64,000 nucleotides of DNA from assembly GCF_004402015.1 (NCBI RefSeq), contig NZ_SOPW01000016.1:23027-87026 (forward strand). The letters are read 5' to 3'. The DNA comes from Filobacillus milosensis (GTDB taxonomy: Bacteria; Bacillota; Bacilli; Bacillales; Alkalibacillaceae). Within the stretch, counting starts at the first letter, position 1, and the number at the start of each line of letters is the position of its first letter. Under the pieces are notes generated by a model, which saw only the letters and a program-made list of their open reading frames with translations, made no database searches and was not told the origin of the DNA. This document shows positions 16,837 to 26,223 of this stretch, piece after piece. Made by a program: the position numbers and the translations under genes.

Positions 16837-17840
16837 CTATCTTGATATAACTTAACCAAATACTCTAAATAACCAAAATCCTTTTCGTAAGAATATTCCA
16901 ATCTATGCTTTCTTCCTTTGTTTTTCCCATATTTATTATAATTTTCACGGCCCAACATTCGGCTAGCTGTATAAACTGACTTTACTCCCGTCATCTCTCG
17001 AAATTCTGCATTTGTTAGCGTCGGCCCCACAAGCAAATAGCGATCCTTAATAGCATTAATGTGTGCATCTCCAGAGCGGCTGCCGCATCGATTACATTCC
17101 CAACGCATGCGCATCATCCTCATCCCCAGCCTTCCACACTCCATACAGAACACACCTTTATTCCATTCATGTTCAACAATGCCGAAGCGCCGGTCTGGGT
17201 ATGTGACATATGGTTCATGGGCATCAAGAAAAGCGTGTCCAAGGCGGCTTATTTCTTTTCTCGAAATAATTTGTCTAGAATACTGGCTTGAAATCTCACG
17301 TAGTCTGCTCGACAACCTGTTGACGGGAATGATTTTTTCTTTATATCGTGAATCACCAGATGGCCGGAAACTTGGGTTGGTCATAACGACCAATGTCTCA
17401 ATTGGGATGTCTGGATAGTTAAACATTTCCATCCATACTTGAAGCAGATACCGCTGTTCTTCTACTTGGAGAACAGGATCGTCATAAACACGAACTTCAT
17501 CGCCGCGTTTTTGAACCACTCGATAGAAATCACTGTCAAAAGCAACATCATCGCTATAGTTCTTCGCTTCCATTATTAATAAAAACCTTGGTGTCAGAAC
17601 TAATGAATCCATTTGAAAGTATGCACCGTTTAATGGCAAGCGTAATTGGAATAGTAAGTCATGAGAAAAATCGATCTTACTAATTGGATACATTAACTTC
17701 TTTTCACCGTAATAACCTGCACGTTCCTTACCTACTGCGTTCACGATAAAGTTGTGTTTTGAGTGGTGAGTGGGCAGCCTTAACAACAAACTTTCCACCA
17801 TCAGTTGGTACGGTTGAATTGACAAAGGTTTGATAATCAT
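16800..17840 (-). CDS. NERD-domain protein with zinc ribbon
   Basis: 346 residues. The N-terminal half carries a nuclease-related (NERD) domain: YGEKKL, a DSLVL strand, and LLIMEAKNYSDD, the conserved E-x-K core of the nuclease-like fold. Residues 240-260 hold a zinc ribbon, CMEC...CNRC. A basic C-terminal region follows. NERD proteins are suspected DNA-processing enzymes; activity is unproven. GGAGG lies just before the ATG at 17838-17840, which is preferred to the ATG at 17858 because the latter would place the ribosome binding site inside the gene. Its last about 14 codons are units of the phased repeat array, so the tail is probably array-derived. Confidence 0.75.
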   Translation of the reverse strand: MIIKPLSIQPYQLMVESLLLRLPTHHSKHNFIVNAVGKERAGYYGEKKLMYPISKIDFSHDLLFQLRLPLNGAYFQMDSLVLTPRFLLIMEAKNYSDDVAFDSDFYRVVQKRGDEVRVYDDPVLQVEEQRYLLQVWMEMFNYPDIPIETLVVMTNPSFRPSGDSRYKEKIIPVNRLSSRLREISSQYSRQIISRKEISRLGHAFLDAHEPYVTYPDRRFGIVEHEWNKGVFCMECGRLGMRMMRMRWECNRCGSRSGDAHINAIKDRYLLVGPTLTNAEFREMTGVKSVYTASRMLGRENYNKYGKNKGRKHRLEYSYEKDFGYLEYLVKLYQDRQIKFKNKQINF

Positions 17841-17905
17841 GCATTTTGCCTCCAGCATTTTTATAAAAACATAATAGCCGAAATTTCAACCAGACTCAAA
17901 ACACT

Positions 17906-17942
17906 GAAAACCCGCATTCCACCTAGGGAAAAGCGGGTTTTC
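17906..17942. terminator. Terminator of pgi
   Basis: GAAAACCCGC/GCGGGTTTTC stem (17906-17915 with 17933-17942) with a 17-nt loop. The T-tract lies in the stem base on both strands. Confidence 0.7.
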
Positions 17943-18000
17943 TAACACCTTTTGTTTACTTTTTAACTCAAACAAACTCGAAAATCTAAAAACTATCTTT

Positions 18001-19278
18001 TTAATACCCTGGCTTTTTCAACAACTTAAATATAGCTGTCTTGTAGTCTTCCACTCCTGGCTGGTTAAATGGGTTGATGTCTAATAAGTAAGCACTATAT
18101 GCGCAGGATAGCATGTAGAAATACAATAAGTACCCAAGGTTATACTCATCAAGCTTGCTTACATGGATGCCGATTTGAGGAACACCACCTGACAAATGTG
18201 CCTCAGAAACGCCCTTATAAGCAACTAGATTAAAATCATGCAATGATAAACCAGACAAATAGTTTAGCTGATCTGCGTTATTTTCAGCTTCAAACACTTC
18301 CAAGTCTTCATCCGCTTCATCCACAATCAAGAACGACTCCATTAAGTCGCGCTTTCCGTCCTGGATGTATTGACCTAATGAGTGCAGGTCAGTGGTGTAA
18401 ACTACCGATAAAGGCAAAATTCCTTTATGCTCCTTACCTTCACTTTCACCAAATAATTGCTTCCACCATTCCTGAACAAAACTTAGCTTCGGTTCAAAAG
18501 TTGCCAACACTTCATTCGTGTAACCCTGCTCATATAAATCATGGCGAATGGCCGCATATCGAATGGCCGCGTTATCCTCAGCATCAAACGCCTTCAACTC
18601 ATTTTCCGCAGCACGAGCTCCTTCAACCAACCCTTCAACATTAAATCCAGCAGCTGCAATTGGTAACAAACCAACAGCCGTAAAGACAGAGTAACGTCCA
18701 CCAACATCATCAGGCACTACAAAACGTTTATAGCCTTTTTCTTTCGCCAGTGTTAACAGTGCGCCTTTTTCTTCGTCCGTTGTAACATAAATGCGTTCGG
18801 CTGCTTCATTTCCATAACGCTCTTTCATATATTTTTGTAAAAACCGAAAAGCCAACGCGGGCTCAGTCGTCGTTCCTGACTTTGAGATCACATTTAAAGC
18901 CACTTCACGGTCATCAACGTACGCCATTAATTCCTTCAAATAAGCGCCGCTCACTTGATGGCCAGCAAACAACACTTCGAAATCTGGGTTTTTATCAAAA
19001 TAAGGTTGAAGTGCCTCAATGACAGCTTTCGCACCTAAATATGATCCACCGATTCCGATAACGATTAACACATCAGCCTGTCCACGAATCGCTTCAGCTG
19101 TAGATTTTATGTTATTTAAAAAAGACTGGCTTAATCCAGACGGCCAATCCAACCACCCTAGAAAGTCAGAGCCAGCACCTGTCTTTTCATACAAGCCATC
19201 ATGAATCTGCTTAAGCTTTTGTTTTTTATCGTCAGTCATGACATCAGCATAATTTCCCGAATATGTAACGTTAACCAT
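18001..19278 (-). CDS. pgi: Glucose-6-phosphate isomerase
   Basis: Interconverts glucose 6-phosphate and fructose 6-phosphate. 425 residues. Seen: VIGIGGSYLGAKA, the SIS-type phosphate loop VISKSGTTTEPALAF, the family signature GGRYSVFTAVGLLPIAAAG, and FNQPGVEDYK with the catalytic lysine region near the C-terminus. The ATG at 19278 after AAAGGGG gives MVNVTYSGNY. An upstream in-frame ATG at 19314 lacks a suitable ribosome binding site. It is monocistronic. Confidence 0.95.
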   Translation of the reverse strand: MVNVTYSGNYADVMTDDKKQKLKQIHDGLYEKTGAGSDFLGWLDWPSGLSQSFLNNIKSTAEAIRGQADVLIVIGIGGSYLGAKAVIEALQPYFDKNPDFEVLFAGHQVSGAYLKELMAYVDDREVALNVISKSGTTTEPALAFRFLQKYMKERYGNEAAERIYVTTDEEKGALLTLAKEKGYKRFVVPDDVGGRYSVFTAVGLLPIAAAGFNVEGLVEGARAAENELKAFDAEDNAAIRYAAIRHDLYEQGYTNEVLATFEPKLSFVQEWWKQLFGESEGKEHKGILPLSVVYTTDLHSLGQYIQDGKRDLMESFLIVDEADEDLEVFEAENNADQLNYLSGLSLHDFNLVAYKGVSEAHLSGGVPQIGIHVSKLDEYNLGYLLYFYMLSCAYSAYLLDINPFNQPGVEDYKTAIFKLLKKPGY

Positions 19279-19323
19279 TCTGTTACCCCTTTCTCTCCAC
19301 TTCTTGTCACTCATTATATAGAA

Positions 19324-19366
19324 AATAAAGAATAGCCGCTACCTCAATGTAGCGACTATCTTTATT
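19324..19366 (-). terminator. Terminator of the TraB/GumN lipoprotein gene
   Basis: Long stem AATAAAG..TAG.CGCTAC / GTAGCG.CTA..CTTTATT with an ATTGAGG-type loop, and T-rich DNA on the minus side. Confidence 0.8.
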
Positions 19367-20375
19367 AGTGAACGCGTTCAACATCATACCCATTCTCTTT
19401 TAAAATTGAACCGATATGTGGCTCTTGAATTAAATGTAACGAACCGACGATGACAAAATACGTTTTCTCGTCTCCAGATTCTAGGAACTTCATGATTTGA
19501 TCAGCCATATTGTAATTTCGGTCATCATTTAATGCTTTTAGATAAGCTTCAGCATTTGGATGTTCTTCTTCAGAATCTTCAACTAACATATCGAGCAAGG
19601 CTTCTTTGTCACCTTCACGATAAATATCTAACATCTCGTTTATTTCTTCTTTATATTGCCCGGAAACGGCCAGCATCTCTTTTAACATTTCAATTTGATA
19701 GTCTTCTGATGCAGCAGTTGCGAGAAGGTTGAGCTGTTGTTCCATCGTTTCTAGTGCAACCACCTCTTTTCCATCCATATCCGCTTTATTTAAGAAATAT
19801 TGATCGACACCAAAGGTATAACCGAGTTCTTGTGCTTTTAATTGTTGAATTAAATTAGATATAAACCATGGCTTATATGTTTCGAACTTCTTCATTTGCA
19901 TACCGAATCCTTCGATAGTGGTCGAGACCTCTTGATAGAGTTCATCAGAAACATGGTCTTTAAGCTTTGTTCCGTCTTGGTATGTTCCAAGCTCCTTGTA
20001 CAATTGATTCGCCTTACCTAAATCGATATTATTCATATCAACTTCTGGTACGACAACATCCGCTTTTTGATAAGCTTGTTCAATTTCTGTATGTAAAGGG
20101 TATAAGCTTTTTGGTCCAACGTGAATGGTACCTTGTAAATAAACTGTAACTCCCTCATTTTCTACTTTCCATAAGAAACCTCCAGGGCCATCTTCTCGAC
20201 CTACCGTTTTGTCTTCTGAATTCTCTTCTTCAGTAGACTCGTTTTCAACTTCTTCCTGTTCTTCGGTATTCGTTTCTTGTGATTCGTCCGTTTCTTTTGG
20301 TTGTTCGTCTGCGTTACAGGCGATTAACCATAAGGACAAAAACAGTATTGCAATAACCTTTAAGTAATTTTTCAT
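19365..20375 (-). CDS. TraB/GumN family lipoprotein
   Basis: 336-residue predicted surface lipoprotein. It has a signal peptide with lipobox LIAC (Cys20), then an acidic Glu/Asp/Asn-rich linker to about residue 65. The TraB/GumN domain follows: VYLQGTIHVGPKSLYP, VVVPEVDM and, near the end, YFVIVGSLHLIQEPHIG, where the paired GT-H/GSLH motifs resemble the metal-binding motifs of the Tiki/TraB clan. Known clan members cleave Wnt (Tiki) or act on peptide pheromones; the function here is unknown. It is a distant relative of the membrane protein at 12881. Confidence 0.75.
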   Translation of the reverse strand: MKNYLKVIAILFLSLWLIACNADEQPKETDESQETNTEEQEEVENESTEEENSEDKTVGREDGPGGFLWKVENEGVTVYLQGTIHVGPKSLYPLHTEIEQAYQKADVVVPEVDMNNIDLGKANQLYKELGTYQDGTKLKDHVSDELYQEVSTTIEGFGMQMKKFETYKPWFISNLIQQLKAQELGYTFGVDQYFLNKADMDGKEVVALETMEQQLNLLATAASEDYQIEMLKEMLAVSGQYKEEINEMLDIYREGDKEALLDMLVEDSEEEHPNAEAYLKALNDDRNYNMADQIMKFLESGDEKTYFVIVGSLHLIQEPHIGSILKENGYDVERVH

Positions 20376-21021
20376 ATGTAAGACTCCTCTTCCAAAAGAT
20401 AGAAAAAAATAATTACCTCTATCTTAACTATTTTACTAATAAAAATCTATAACGTTTTTAGGTCATAAGTTTTAGATCTTAAAAGATTCATGATTTTTTT
20501 GTCTAGTCCTTATAAATCTTGAATAATCAGGCATTCTATGTCAATATTTAATTAAAATAATAACTTTTGTGTATTTACTTTACATGAGTTTTTAGAGATT
20601 TATAAAGTCGCCATTTTAAGGGAATAATCATGAGAGAGGGCTTTGTTCAATACTCTAGTTAATGATTAACGTTTAGACATTGGCGTTTTGAGGTAAATAT
20701 TCATGAAGATAAAAAACTATATTGGATATACTTCTCCAAGCCATTAAATTGACACTTCGAAATATACACATCTATACAATCTACCTTTATTTTAGTTAAA
20801 GAGTTTGTAGATACAAGTTTAATTTGTAGCTTTACTAATAAAATGGGACTAAAATTCCTATTGATTACGTATATTGAACTAATATATTTTTTCAAAGAAT
20901 TTTATAAAAAGGACAACTATTGAAGGTTTTTACAACTTGCGTGTGGTATATTTTACCACAAACACATTCGCTAAATAAATTAACCCTTAAAAGTAAATTA
21001 TTTTAGAAAGAAGGGTCTAGG
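20376..21021. other. AT-rich intergenic region without a supported gene
   Basis: 645 bp between divergent genes. A 64-codon minus-strand frame near 20701-20895 starts with TTG and has no ribosome binding site, so I do not accept it. A small dyad GTGTGGTATATTTTACCACA lies at about 20941-20960. No phased repeat or terminator is visible. Confidence 0.4.
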
Positions 21022-22605
21022 ATGGAACTAAATAAACTCCTACAAGCAATAGACGTTTTAAAAACATATAATAAACAAAATCCTGATATCACTGGACTAG
21101 CCTACCATTCAGGACGTGTTACTAATGGTAACCTTTTCGTATGTATGAAAGGGTTATTAACGGATGGTCACAAATACTTAGAACATGCTGTTCAAAACGG
21201 CGCAGTTGCTGCAGTTGTGGAAGATGTTCAAGAGGATATCAATATTCCTCAATTTGTTGTTAAAAATAGTCGTATTGCATTGGCAAGATTAGCGAACCAT
21301 TTTTATAACGAACCTTCCAAAAAACTTAACATGATTGGTGTAACAGCAACTAACGGTAAAACAACAACAACATTCATGACCAATACCATATTAGAAGAAG
21401 CTGGTTTGAAAACAGGATTAATCGGTACAGTAGCCGTGAAATACGGGGATTATTCTTTTCCATCTGAGCTAACAACGCCTGAATCACTTGATCTTCAGTA
21501 TTATTTGGACCAAATGGTTAAACACAATGTCTCACACGTTACCATGGAGGTTTCATCTAAGGCACAAGAGGCCCACCGTGTAGAAAAAGTTGATTATGAT
21601 ATCGTATCACTCAATAACGTGAGTCGTGAGCACATTGATGATCACGGGTCCTTTGAAGATTATCTCGAAGCTAAGTCTCGAATGATTAGAAATGCCAGTA
21701 AAAGAAGTTATGCTATTTTGAACTTAGATGATGAATACTCAGCTTCTTTAATTAATGAAACAAAGGCAAAAGTTGTGACTTTTGGTGTTGAAAATGATGA
21801 AGGGCATGTAGCTTGTCGGAACTTAGATTTATCAACTGGCCGAGCCAAGTTTACGGTTGAAATACGAAAAGCTTTCGGGAAATACCCTAACATGATACAT
21901 CCACAATCATTTGATATTGAGCTGTCTGTACCAGGACTGCATTCCGTTTATAATTCAATGGTAGCCATTATGATTGGATTATTAAGCGGCGTCGCCATTC
22001 CGACCATTCAATTCGCATTAAAGAATTTCGTTGGGGTAGAAAGACGATTTGAATACATTTACGAAAATGATTTTAAAGTCATTGATGATCACTTTGCAAA
22101 CGCCGGTAATATAGACGTTACTCTAAAAACCGTTGAACGTATGACTTATAATCAATTTCATCTCGTTTACTCCATCAGAGGTGGAAGAGGTCCTACAGTA
22201 AACCGTGAAAACGCTGAAGCCATTGCTTATTGGGCACCTGAACTTGGATTGAAGGAAATTTTCGCAACAAAAAGCTCGTCTCATGTTGCAGATAAAGACC
22301 AAGTCTCTAAAGACGAAGAAGAAGCTTTCTTAGAAGTGATTGAAAAAGCCGGATTAAAAGTCCACGTATATGAGGAATTAGAAGATGCCATTCATAACGT
22401 CATCCAAAAAGTAAAACCTCAGGACTTAATTATTCTGGGTGGAGCACAGGGAATGGATTATGGAGCAGGTTTAACCTTACAAATCATAAACGATCTAAAA
22501 CCTAATATTTCTGAAGAGCAATTGTTTATTCCGTTACGAAACAGAGTAGCCGGTGTTACTAAGGAACAAAAGAAGCTATTATTAAAATTAACACCTCACC
22601 AATAA
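21022..22605 (+). CDS. Mur-ligase family protein, MurE paralogue
   Basis: 527-residue ATP-dependent amide ligase of the Mur family. Seen: a MurE-like N-terminal domain (NLFVCMKGLLTDGHKYLEHAV), the ATP loop TATNGKTTTT (108-117), TTPESLD, MEVSSKAQEAHRV, and YLEAKSRM with the lysine that is carbamylated in MurE (Lys218). Differences from housekeeping MurE: MEVSSH is MEVSSK, and the amino-acid-selecting DNPR segment is absent, with RGGRGPTVNREN in that region. It is also longer than usual. It probably joins a different amino acid or acts on a different acceptor. It ends at a strong terminator before an acyltransferase gene. Confidence 0.75.
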   Translation: MELNKLLQAIDVLKTYNKQNPDITGLAYHSGRVTNGNLFVCMKGLLTDGHKYLEHAVQNGAVAAVVEDVQEDINIPQFVVKNSRIALARLANHFYNEPSKKLNMIGVTATNGKTTTTFMTNTILEEAGLKTGLIGTVAVKYGDYSFPSELTTPESLDLQYYLDQMVKHNVSHVTMEVSSKAQEAHRVEKVDYDIVSLNNVSREHIDDHGSFEDYLEAKSRMIRNASKRSYAILNLDDEYSASLINETKAKVVTFGVENDEGHVACRNLDLSTGRAKFTVEIRKAFGKYPNMIHPQSFDIELSVPGLHSVYNSMVAIMIGLLSGVAIPTIQFALKNFVGVERRFEYIYENDFKVIDDHFANAGNIDVTLKTVERMTYNQFHLVYSIRGGRGPTVNRENAEAIAYWAPELGLKEIFATKSSSHVADKDQVSKDEEEAFLEVIEKAGLKVHVYEELEDAIHNVIQKVKPQDLIILGGAQGMDYGAGLTLQIINDLKPNISEEQLFIPLRNRVAGVTKEQKKLLLKLTPHQ

Positions 22606-22621
22606 CTTGCTCCTCTTACAG

Positions 22622-22652
22622 AAAGACAAGCTAAATAGCTTGTCTTTTTTTT
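22622..22652 (+). terminator. Terminator of the MurE-like gene
   Basis: 11-bp perfect stem AAAGACAAGCT/AGCTTGTCTTT with an AAAT loop and a T8 run. Confidence 0.93.
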
Positions 22653-22746
22653 ATATTTAATTTCCTAAATTAAAGATTAAGATATTAATTATTCTATGTC
22701 ATAATAGACATATAATATATCCCTTTTTAAGGTGTTGAGATACATT

Positions 22747-23952
22747 ATGAGCATTGAAAAGAAGCCATCAAAACTTGTTCAACATATGTTGTTAGGGCCA
22801 ATTCGGGCATTCATTAATTTACGCTCTGACATCCAAGTGGTGCGAAATGACACTAAAGGATTAAAACCACCTTATGTTATTCTTTCTAATCACGTTAATA
22901 ATTGGGACCCATTAATCCTAAATTCATACGTGGATGAGCCGATCTGTTACATCGCTGGCGAACCACTTTTCCGTCATCCATTTCTTAAACACGTTTTGAA
23001 TTACGTCGGTGCCATTCGTAAAACCAAATTTACCAATGATACTTCTACGATCCGAAATGTATTAAAAGCTAAAAAGCATGGACGAGTTATTGGTGTTTTT
23101 CCTGAAGGTAATCGCAATTGGGATGGTTATAACGAACCACTCATCTATTCCACTTCAAAACTAGTAAAATTATTAGATGTACCAGTTGTGTTCGCTAAGA
23201 TCAAAGGAGGTTACTTGAGTCACCCTCGTTGGGGAGATGGACACCGAAAAGGGAAAATCGAATTAACTTTTGAACAAATTTCTGATCAAGGTGACTTTAT
23301 AAATGCTTCTATCGAAGACATCCATAACCGGTTGACCGAAGCCATGCACCATGATGAAATGGCTTGGCAGAGGGACCATAAAAATCAGTACATATCTAAG
23401 CACCCGGCACATTACTTAGAACGACTTTTATTTGTCTGCCCACATTGTCAGACTCCTGGATACATGTATTCCAACAAAGATGAGTTTAGATGCTTAAACT
23501 GTAATTATCTTGTGACATATACACCGGAAGGTCATTTTGAGTCTATAAATCAACCAACCTACCATTTAACACCTTATGAATGGAAAAATTGGCAGTTACA
23601 ATTTTTAAGAGAAAACCTTTTTAGGGATGATTTGGTTAATGTCTGGGGAGATTGCTTGAAAGACCCTGTAAAGCTTTATGTATCCTACGACCAACAACCC
23701 TTTAAATTAGTTGGTGAAGGAACATTAACATGGAACAATCAGCAATTTGACTTTATTAACAGCAAAGACCAAATTACCTTTTCTATTCATCAAGCCGATG
23801 GTATTAATATTCAATTTCATCATAAATTAGATTTTCTCTATCATAACGCTTTTTATCGACTTGTTTTCTATCAACCTCGAAGTTCTGCCTATAAATGGCT
23901 TCAAGTTACTAAACAAATTAAGAAGCAAGAGGGAGTTTCTCATGGAACATAA
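22747..23952 (+). CDS. PlsC-type acyltransferase with C-terminal zinc ribbon
   Basis: 401 residues. The N-terminal domain is a lysophospholipid acyltransferase fold: SNHVNNWDP with the HX4D catalytic pair (His49, Asp54) and GVFPEGNRNWDG (FPEG at 118-121). From about residue 220 a zinc ribbon CPHCQ...CLNCNY begins, followed by about 130 residues of mixed alpha/beta that I do not recognise. Ordinary PlsC is about 200-250 residues, so this is a fusion. The ATG at 22747 is taken; AAGGTG is 12 nt upstream, a rather long spacing, and a TTG at 22735 is possible. The 3' end overlaps the start of the GltS-type gene by 11 bp. Confidence 0.75.
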   Translation: MSIEKKPSKLVQHMLLGPIRAFINLRSDIQVVRNDTKGLKPPYVILSNHVNNWDPLILNSYVDEPICYIAGEPLFRHPFLKHVLNYVGAIRKTKFTNDTSTIRNVLKAKKHGRVIGVFPEGNRNWDGYNEPLIYSTSKLVKLLDVPVVFAKIKGGYLSHPRWGDGHRKGKIELTFEQISDQGDFINASIEDIHNRLTEAMHHDEMAWQRDHKNQYISKHPAHYLERLLFVCPHCQTPGYMYSNKDEFRCLNCNYLVTYTPEGHFESINQPTYHLTPYEWKNWQLQFLRENLFRDDLVNVWGDCLKDPVKLYVSYDQQPFKLVGEGTLTWNNQQFDFINSKDQITFSIHQADGINIQFHHKLDFLYHNAFYRLVFYQPRSSAYKWLQVTKQIKKQEGVSHGT

Positions 23953-25306
23953 CTGGTCATTCGTACTGGATTTTATATATTTATCTGCCTTTATTCTGTT
24001 AGCCTCGATTTTAAAAGCCCGTATTCCAGCTATTAGAAAATTAATCATTCCAACATCCATGATTGCAGGATTTATAGGCTTAATTGCAGGACCTGAGATT
24101 ATCGGATTGATTCCCTTTGAGGTCGACATGCTAGGAGCGATTGTTTATCATTTGATGGCGATCGGCTTTATTGCCCTTTCTTTAAAAGACCGTCAAGTTC
24201 ATACCAGTCCAGCCATTTTAAACTCTGGAATGTTGATTGTCTCTACCTATTTAATACAAGGAATTGTTGGTTTTGGTATTTTACTACTACTTGTCGAATG
24301 GTTTTATCCTGATTTCTTCCCAGGCATAGGCCTGCTTTTACCTCTAGGATTTGGGCAAGGTCCGGGACAAGCATACTCCATTGGGTCACAGTGGGAAGAA
24401 CTTGGAGTTATAGGTGGAGGGAATTTAGGATTAACAATCGCTGGAATAGGTTTTATTTGGGCAACTATCATCGGCATTATATTAATGAATATTCTAGTTA
24501 AAAATAAAAAATTTGCTAGTTCTGAGCAAGTCAAGAAAAGTCATCATCCCGTTGTTGAACAATCGGCGCCTAATGAAATCCCATTAAGTGATGCCATTGA
24601 TAAATTAACCTATCAAATAGCCTTAATTAGCTTTATTTATCTAATGACATATTTAACGATCCTTGGTTTGGATACAGTCCTTACACCACTTGGTACGTTT
24701 GGAGCAACGTTAGCTCAACTATTTGTCGGCTTTCATTTTTTAATTGGTAGCCTTTACGCAATAACGTTCAGAATAATATTAAATAAACTTCAAAATAAAG
24801 GTCTAAAGCTTGAGCATTCGCCTAACAATTTTTTACTTCAACGAATTGCAGGTTTTTCATTTGATTATATGATCACTGCATCGATTGCAGCTATTTCCAT
24901 TTATGCTTTACGGGATTACATAGTTCCTATTTTGTTGATTACTACTATTGGTGGGTTGTTAACGATTTTTTACTTAGTTTGGATCACACCTAGAATTTTT
25001 CCAGAAGACGCGCTTTCTAATACTCTTGGTTTCTTCGGGATGCAGACAGGTACAATTTCAACAGGAATGGCTTTAGTTAAAGCTGTTGACCCACACTTCC
25101 AATCTAATACCACTGAGAACCTTGTGATGGGGAGTGGAACAGCGCTCATGTTTGGTTTTCCTTTATTACTTCTCTTAAATGTCCCTGTTGTCGGTTATGT
25201 GCAAGGTACTCCAATGCTGTACATTTATTCATTTCTCGGATTGGTTGCATATTTTTTGGTGTTATTAATTGCATTATGGTTCCGTACGAAAAGACAAGCA
25301 GGTTAA
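23942..25306 (+). CDS. GltS-type sodium:glutamate symporter family protein
   Basis: 454-residue membrane protein with about 10-12 hydrophobic helices. The glycine-rich LPLGFGQGPGQAYSIGSQWE and a second, symmetric segment FFGMQTGTISTGMAL correspond to the two re-entrant loops of the GltS/ESS family. The family imports glutamate with sodium, which suits a saline habitat. The ATG at 23942 with AAGAGGGAG lies inside the last codons of the acyltransferase gene, so translation is coupled. Substrate is inferred from family only. Confidence 0.8.
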   Translation: MEHNWSFVLDFIYLSAFILLASILKARIPAIRKLIIPTSMIAGFIGLIAGPEIIGLIPFEVDMLGAIVYHLMAIGFIALSLKDRQVHTSPAILNSGMLIVSTYLIQGIVGFGILLLLVEWFYPDFFPGIGLLLPLGFGQGPGQAYSIGSQWEELGVIGGGNLGLTIAGIGFIWATIIGIILMNILVKNKKFASSEQVKKSHHPVVEQSAPNEIPLSDAIDKLTYQIALISFIYLMTYLTILGLDTVLTPLGTFGATLAQLFVGFHFLIGSLYAITFRIILNKLQNKGLKLEHSPNNFLLQRIAGFSFDYMITASIAAISIYALRDYIVPILLITTIGGLLTIFYLVWITPRIFPEDALSNTLGFFGMQTGTISTGMALVKAVDPHFQSNTTENLVMGSGTALMFGFPLLLLLNVPVVGYVQGTPMLYIYSFLGLVAYFLVLLIALWFRTKRQAG

Positions 25307-25340
25307 AAAGCTCTCGCTATTTGGCGAGAGCTTTGTTTTT
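25307..25340. terminator. Terminator between convergent GltS-type and SDR genes
   Basis: AAAGCTCTCGC/GCGAGAGCTTT stem (25307-25317 with 25324-25334) and a T-tract on +; also usable on the minus strand. Confidence 0.85.
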
Positions 25341-26131
25341 TATAACGCCTTTACAAGACCACCATCAACAACTAATGATTGTCCTGTCACATAAGTATTA
25401 GCACCTGATCCAAGAAAAACAGCCACCTTTGCAAACTCGTCCGGTGTTCCGTAACGACCAATAGGAATAGTTGCTTCAGTTTGTTCCTTAACTTCTTCAG
25501 ATGAAACACCTAACTGATCGGCTCTACTTTGATCCAATTGAGCTAATCGGTCTGTTCCAATTCGACCAGGACCAAGAGTATTAATTAAAATGTTATGTGG
25601 CGCAAGTTCCTGTGATAAACCTTTAGCTAACCCTACTATTCCCGCTCGAAATGTGTTTGATAAGAGCAGGTTGTCCAAGGTTTGCTTAATTGAAGATGAA
25701 GCAAAATTTATTATACGCCCGGAGTTTTGTTGTTTCATGTAAGGTAAGACCTCACGAATAGTCCTAATAAAACTCAATAGATTTAGTTCAAATGCATTTT
25801 GCCAGTCTCCATCACTAAATTGTTCAAATTGTCCTGGGGGTGGCCCGCCAGCATTATTAATTAATACATCGACGGTACCATTCCGGTTAACCGCTTTTTG
25901 AACGAGCTGTTTTATTTGGTCTGGCTTCGTGACGTCACAAACCGCATAGTCTACCTGATCGTTTCCACTTTCATTCTGAATCTCTTCGACTGTTTTCTTT
26001 AATTCTTGTTCATCACGACTGGAAATCATAACGTGTGCGCCTTCTTTTGCAAATTCTAACGCTGTTGCTTTTCCTAGTCCCTTACTCGATGCTGTTACAA
26101 TCACAGACTTTCCTTTTAGATTAAGATTCAC
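25340..26131 (-). CDS. SDR family protein with a substituted catalytic YxxxK
   Basis: 263-residue Rossmann-fold protein annotated by similarity to FabG-like reductases. Seen: VTASSKGLG cofactor loop, INNAGGPPPG, NFASSS, and a good C-terminus TGQSLVVDGG. At the position of the catalytic Tyr-x3-Lys it has Ser158-N-T-F-Arg162, so both residues that normally donate the proton and orient the ribose are replaced. Such members occur in Bacillaceae, but their chemistry is unclear. Standard reductase activity should not be assumed. It is monocistronic. Confidence 0.75.
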   Translation of the reverse strand: MNLNLKGKSVIVTASSKGLGKATALEFAKEGAHVMISSRDEQELKKTVEEIQNESGNDQVDYAVCDVTKPDQIKQLVQKAVNRNGTVDVLINNAGGPPPGQFEQFSDGDWQNAFELNLLSFIRTIREVLPYMKQQNSGRIINFASSSIKQTLDNLLLSNTFRAGIVGLAKGLSQELAPHNILINTLGPGRIGTDRLAQLDQSRADQLGVSSEEVKEQTEATIPIGRYGTPDEFAKVAVFLGSGANTYVTGQSLVVDGGLVKAL

Positions 26132-26223
26132 AAACCCACCACCTTTTTAGTTATTTTACCAAAAGACTATGTTAAAGTTTAATGTTGATGTTTCGACATA
26201 GATTAAGTTGTTGAATTATGATG

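Noticed and set aside
20701..20895. 64-codon minus-strand frame in the long gap before the MurE-like gene
   Set aside because: TTG start without a ribosome binding site, very AT-rich, no family pattern.
20941..20960. Dyad GTGTGGTATATTTTACCACA as operator of the MurE-like gene
   Set aside because: The match is imperfect and no promoter with acceptable spacing could be placed around it.
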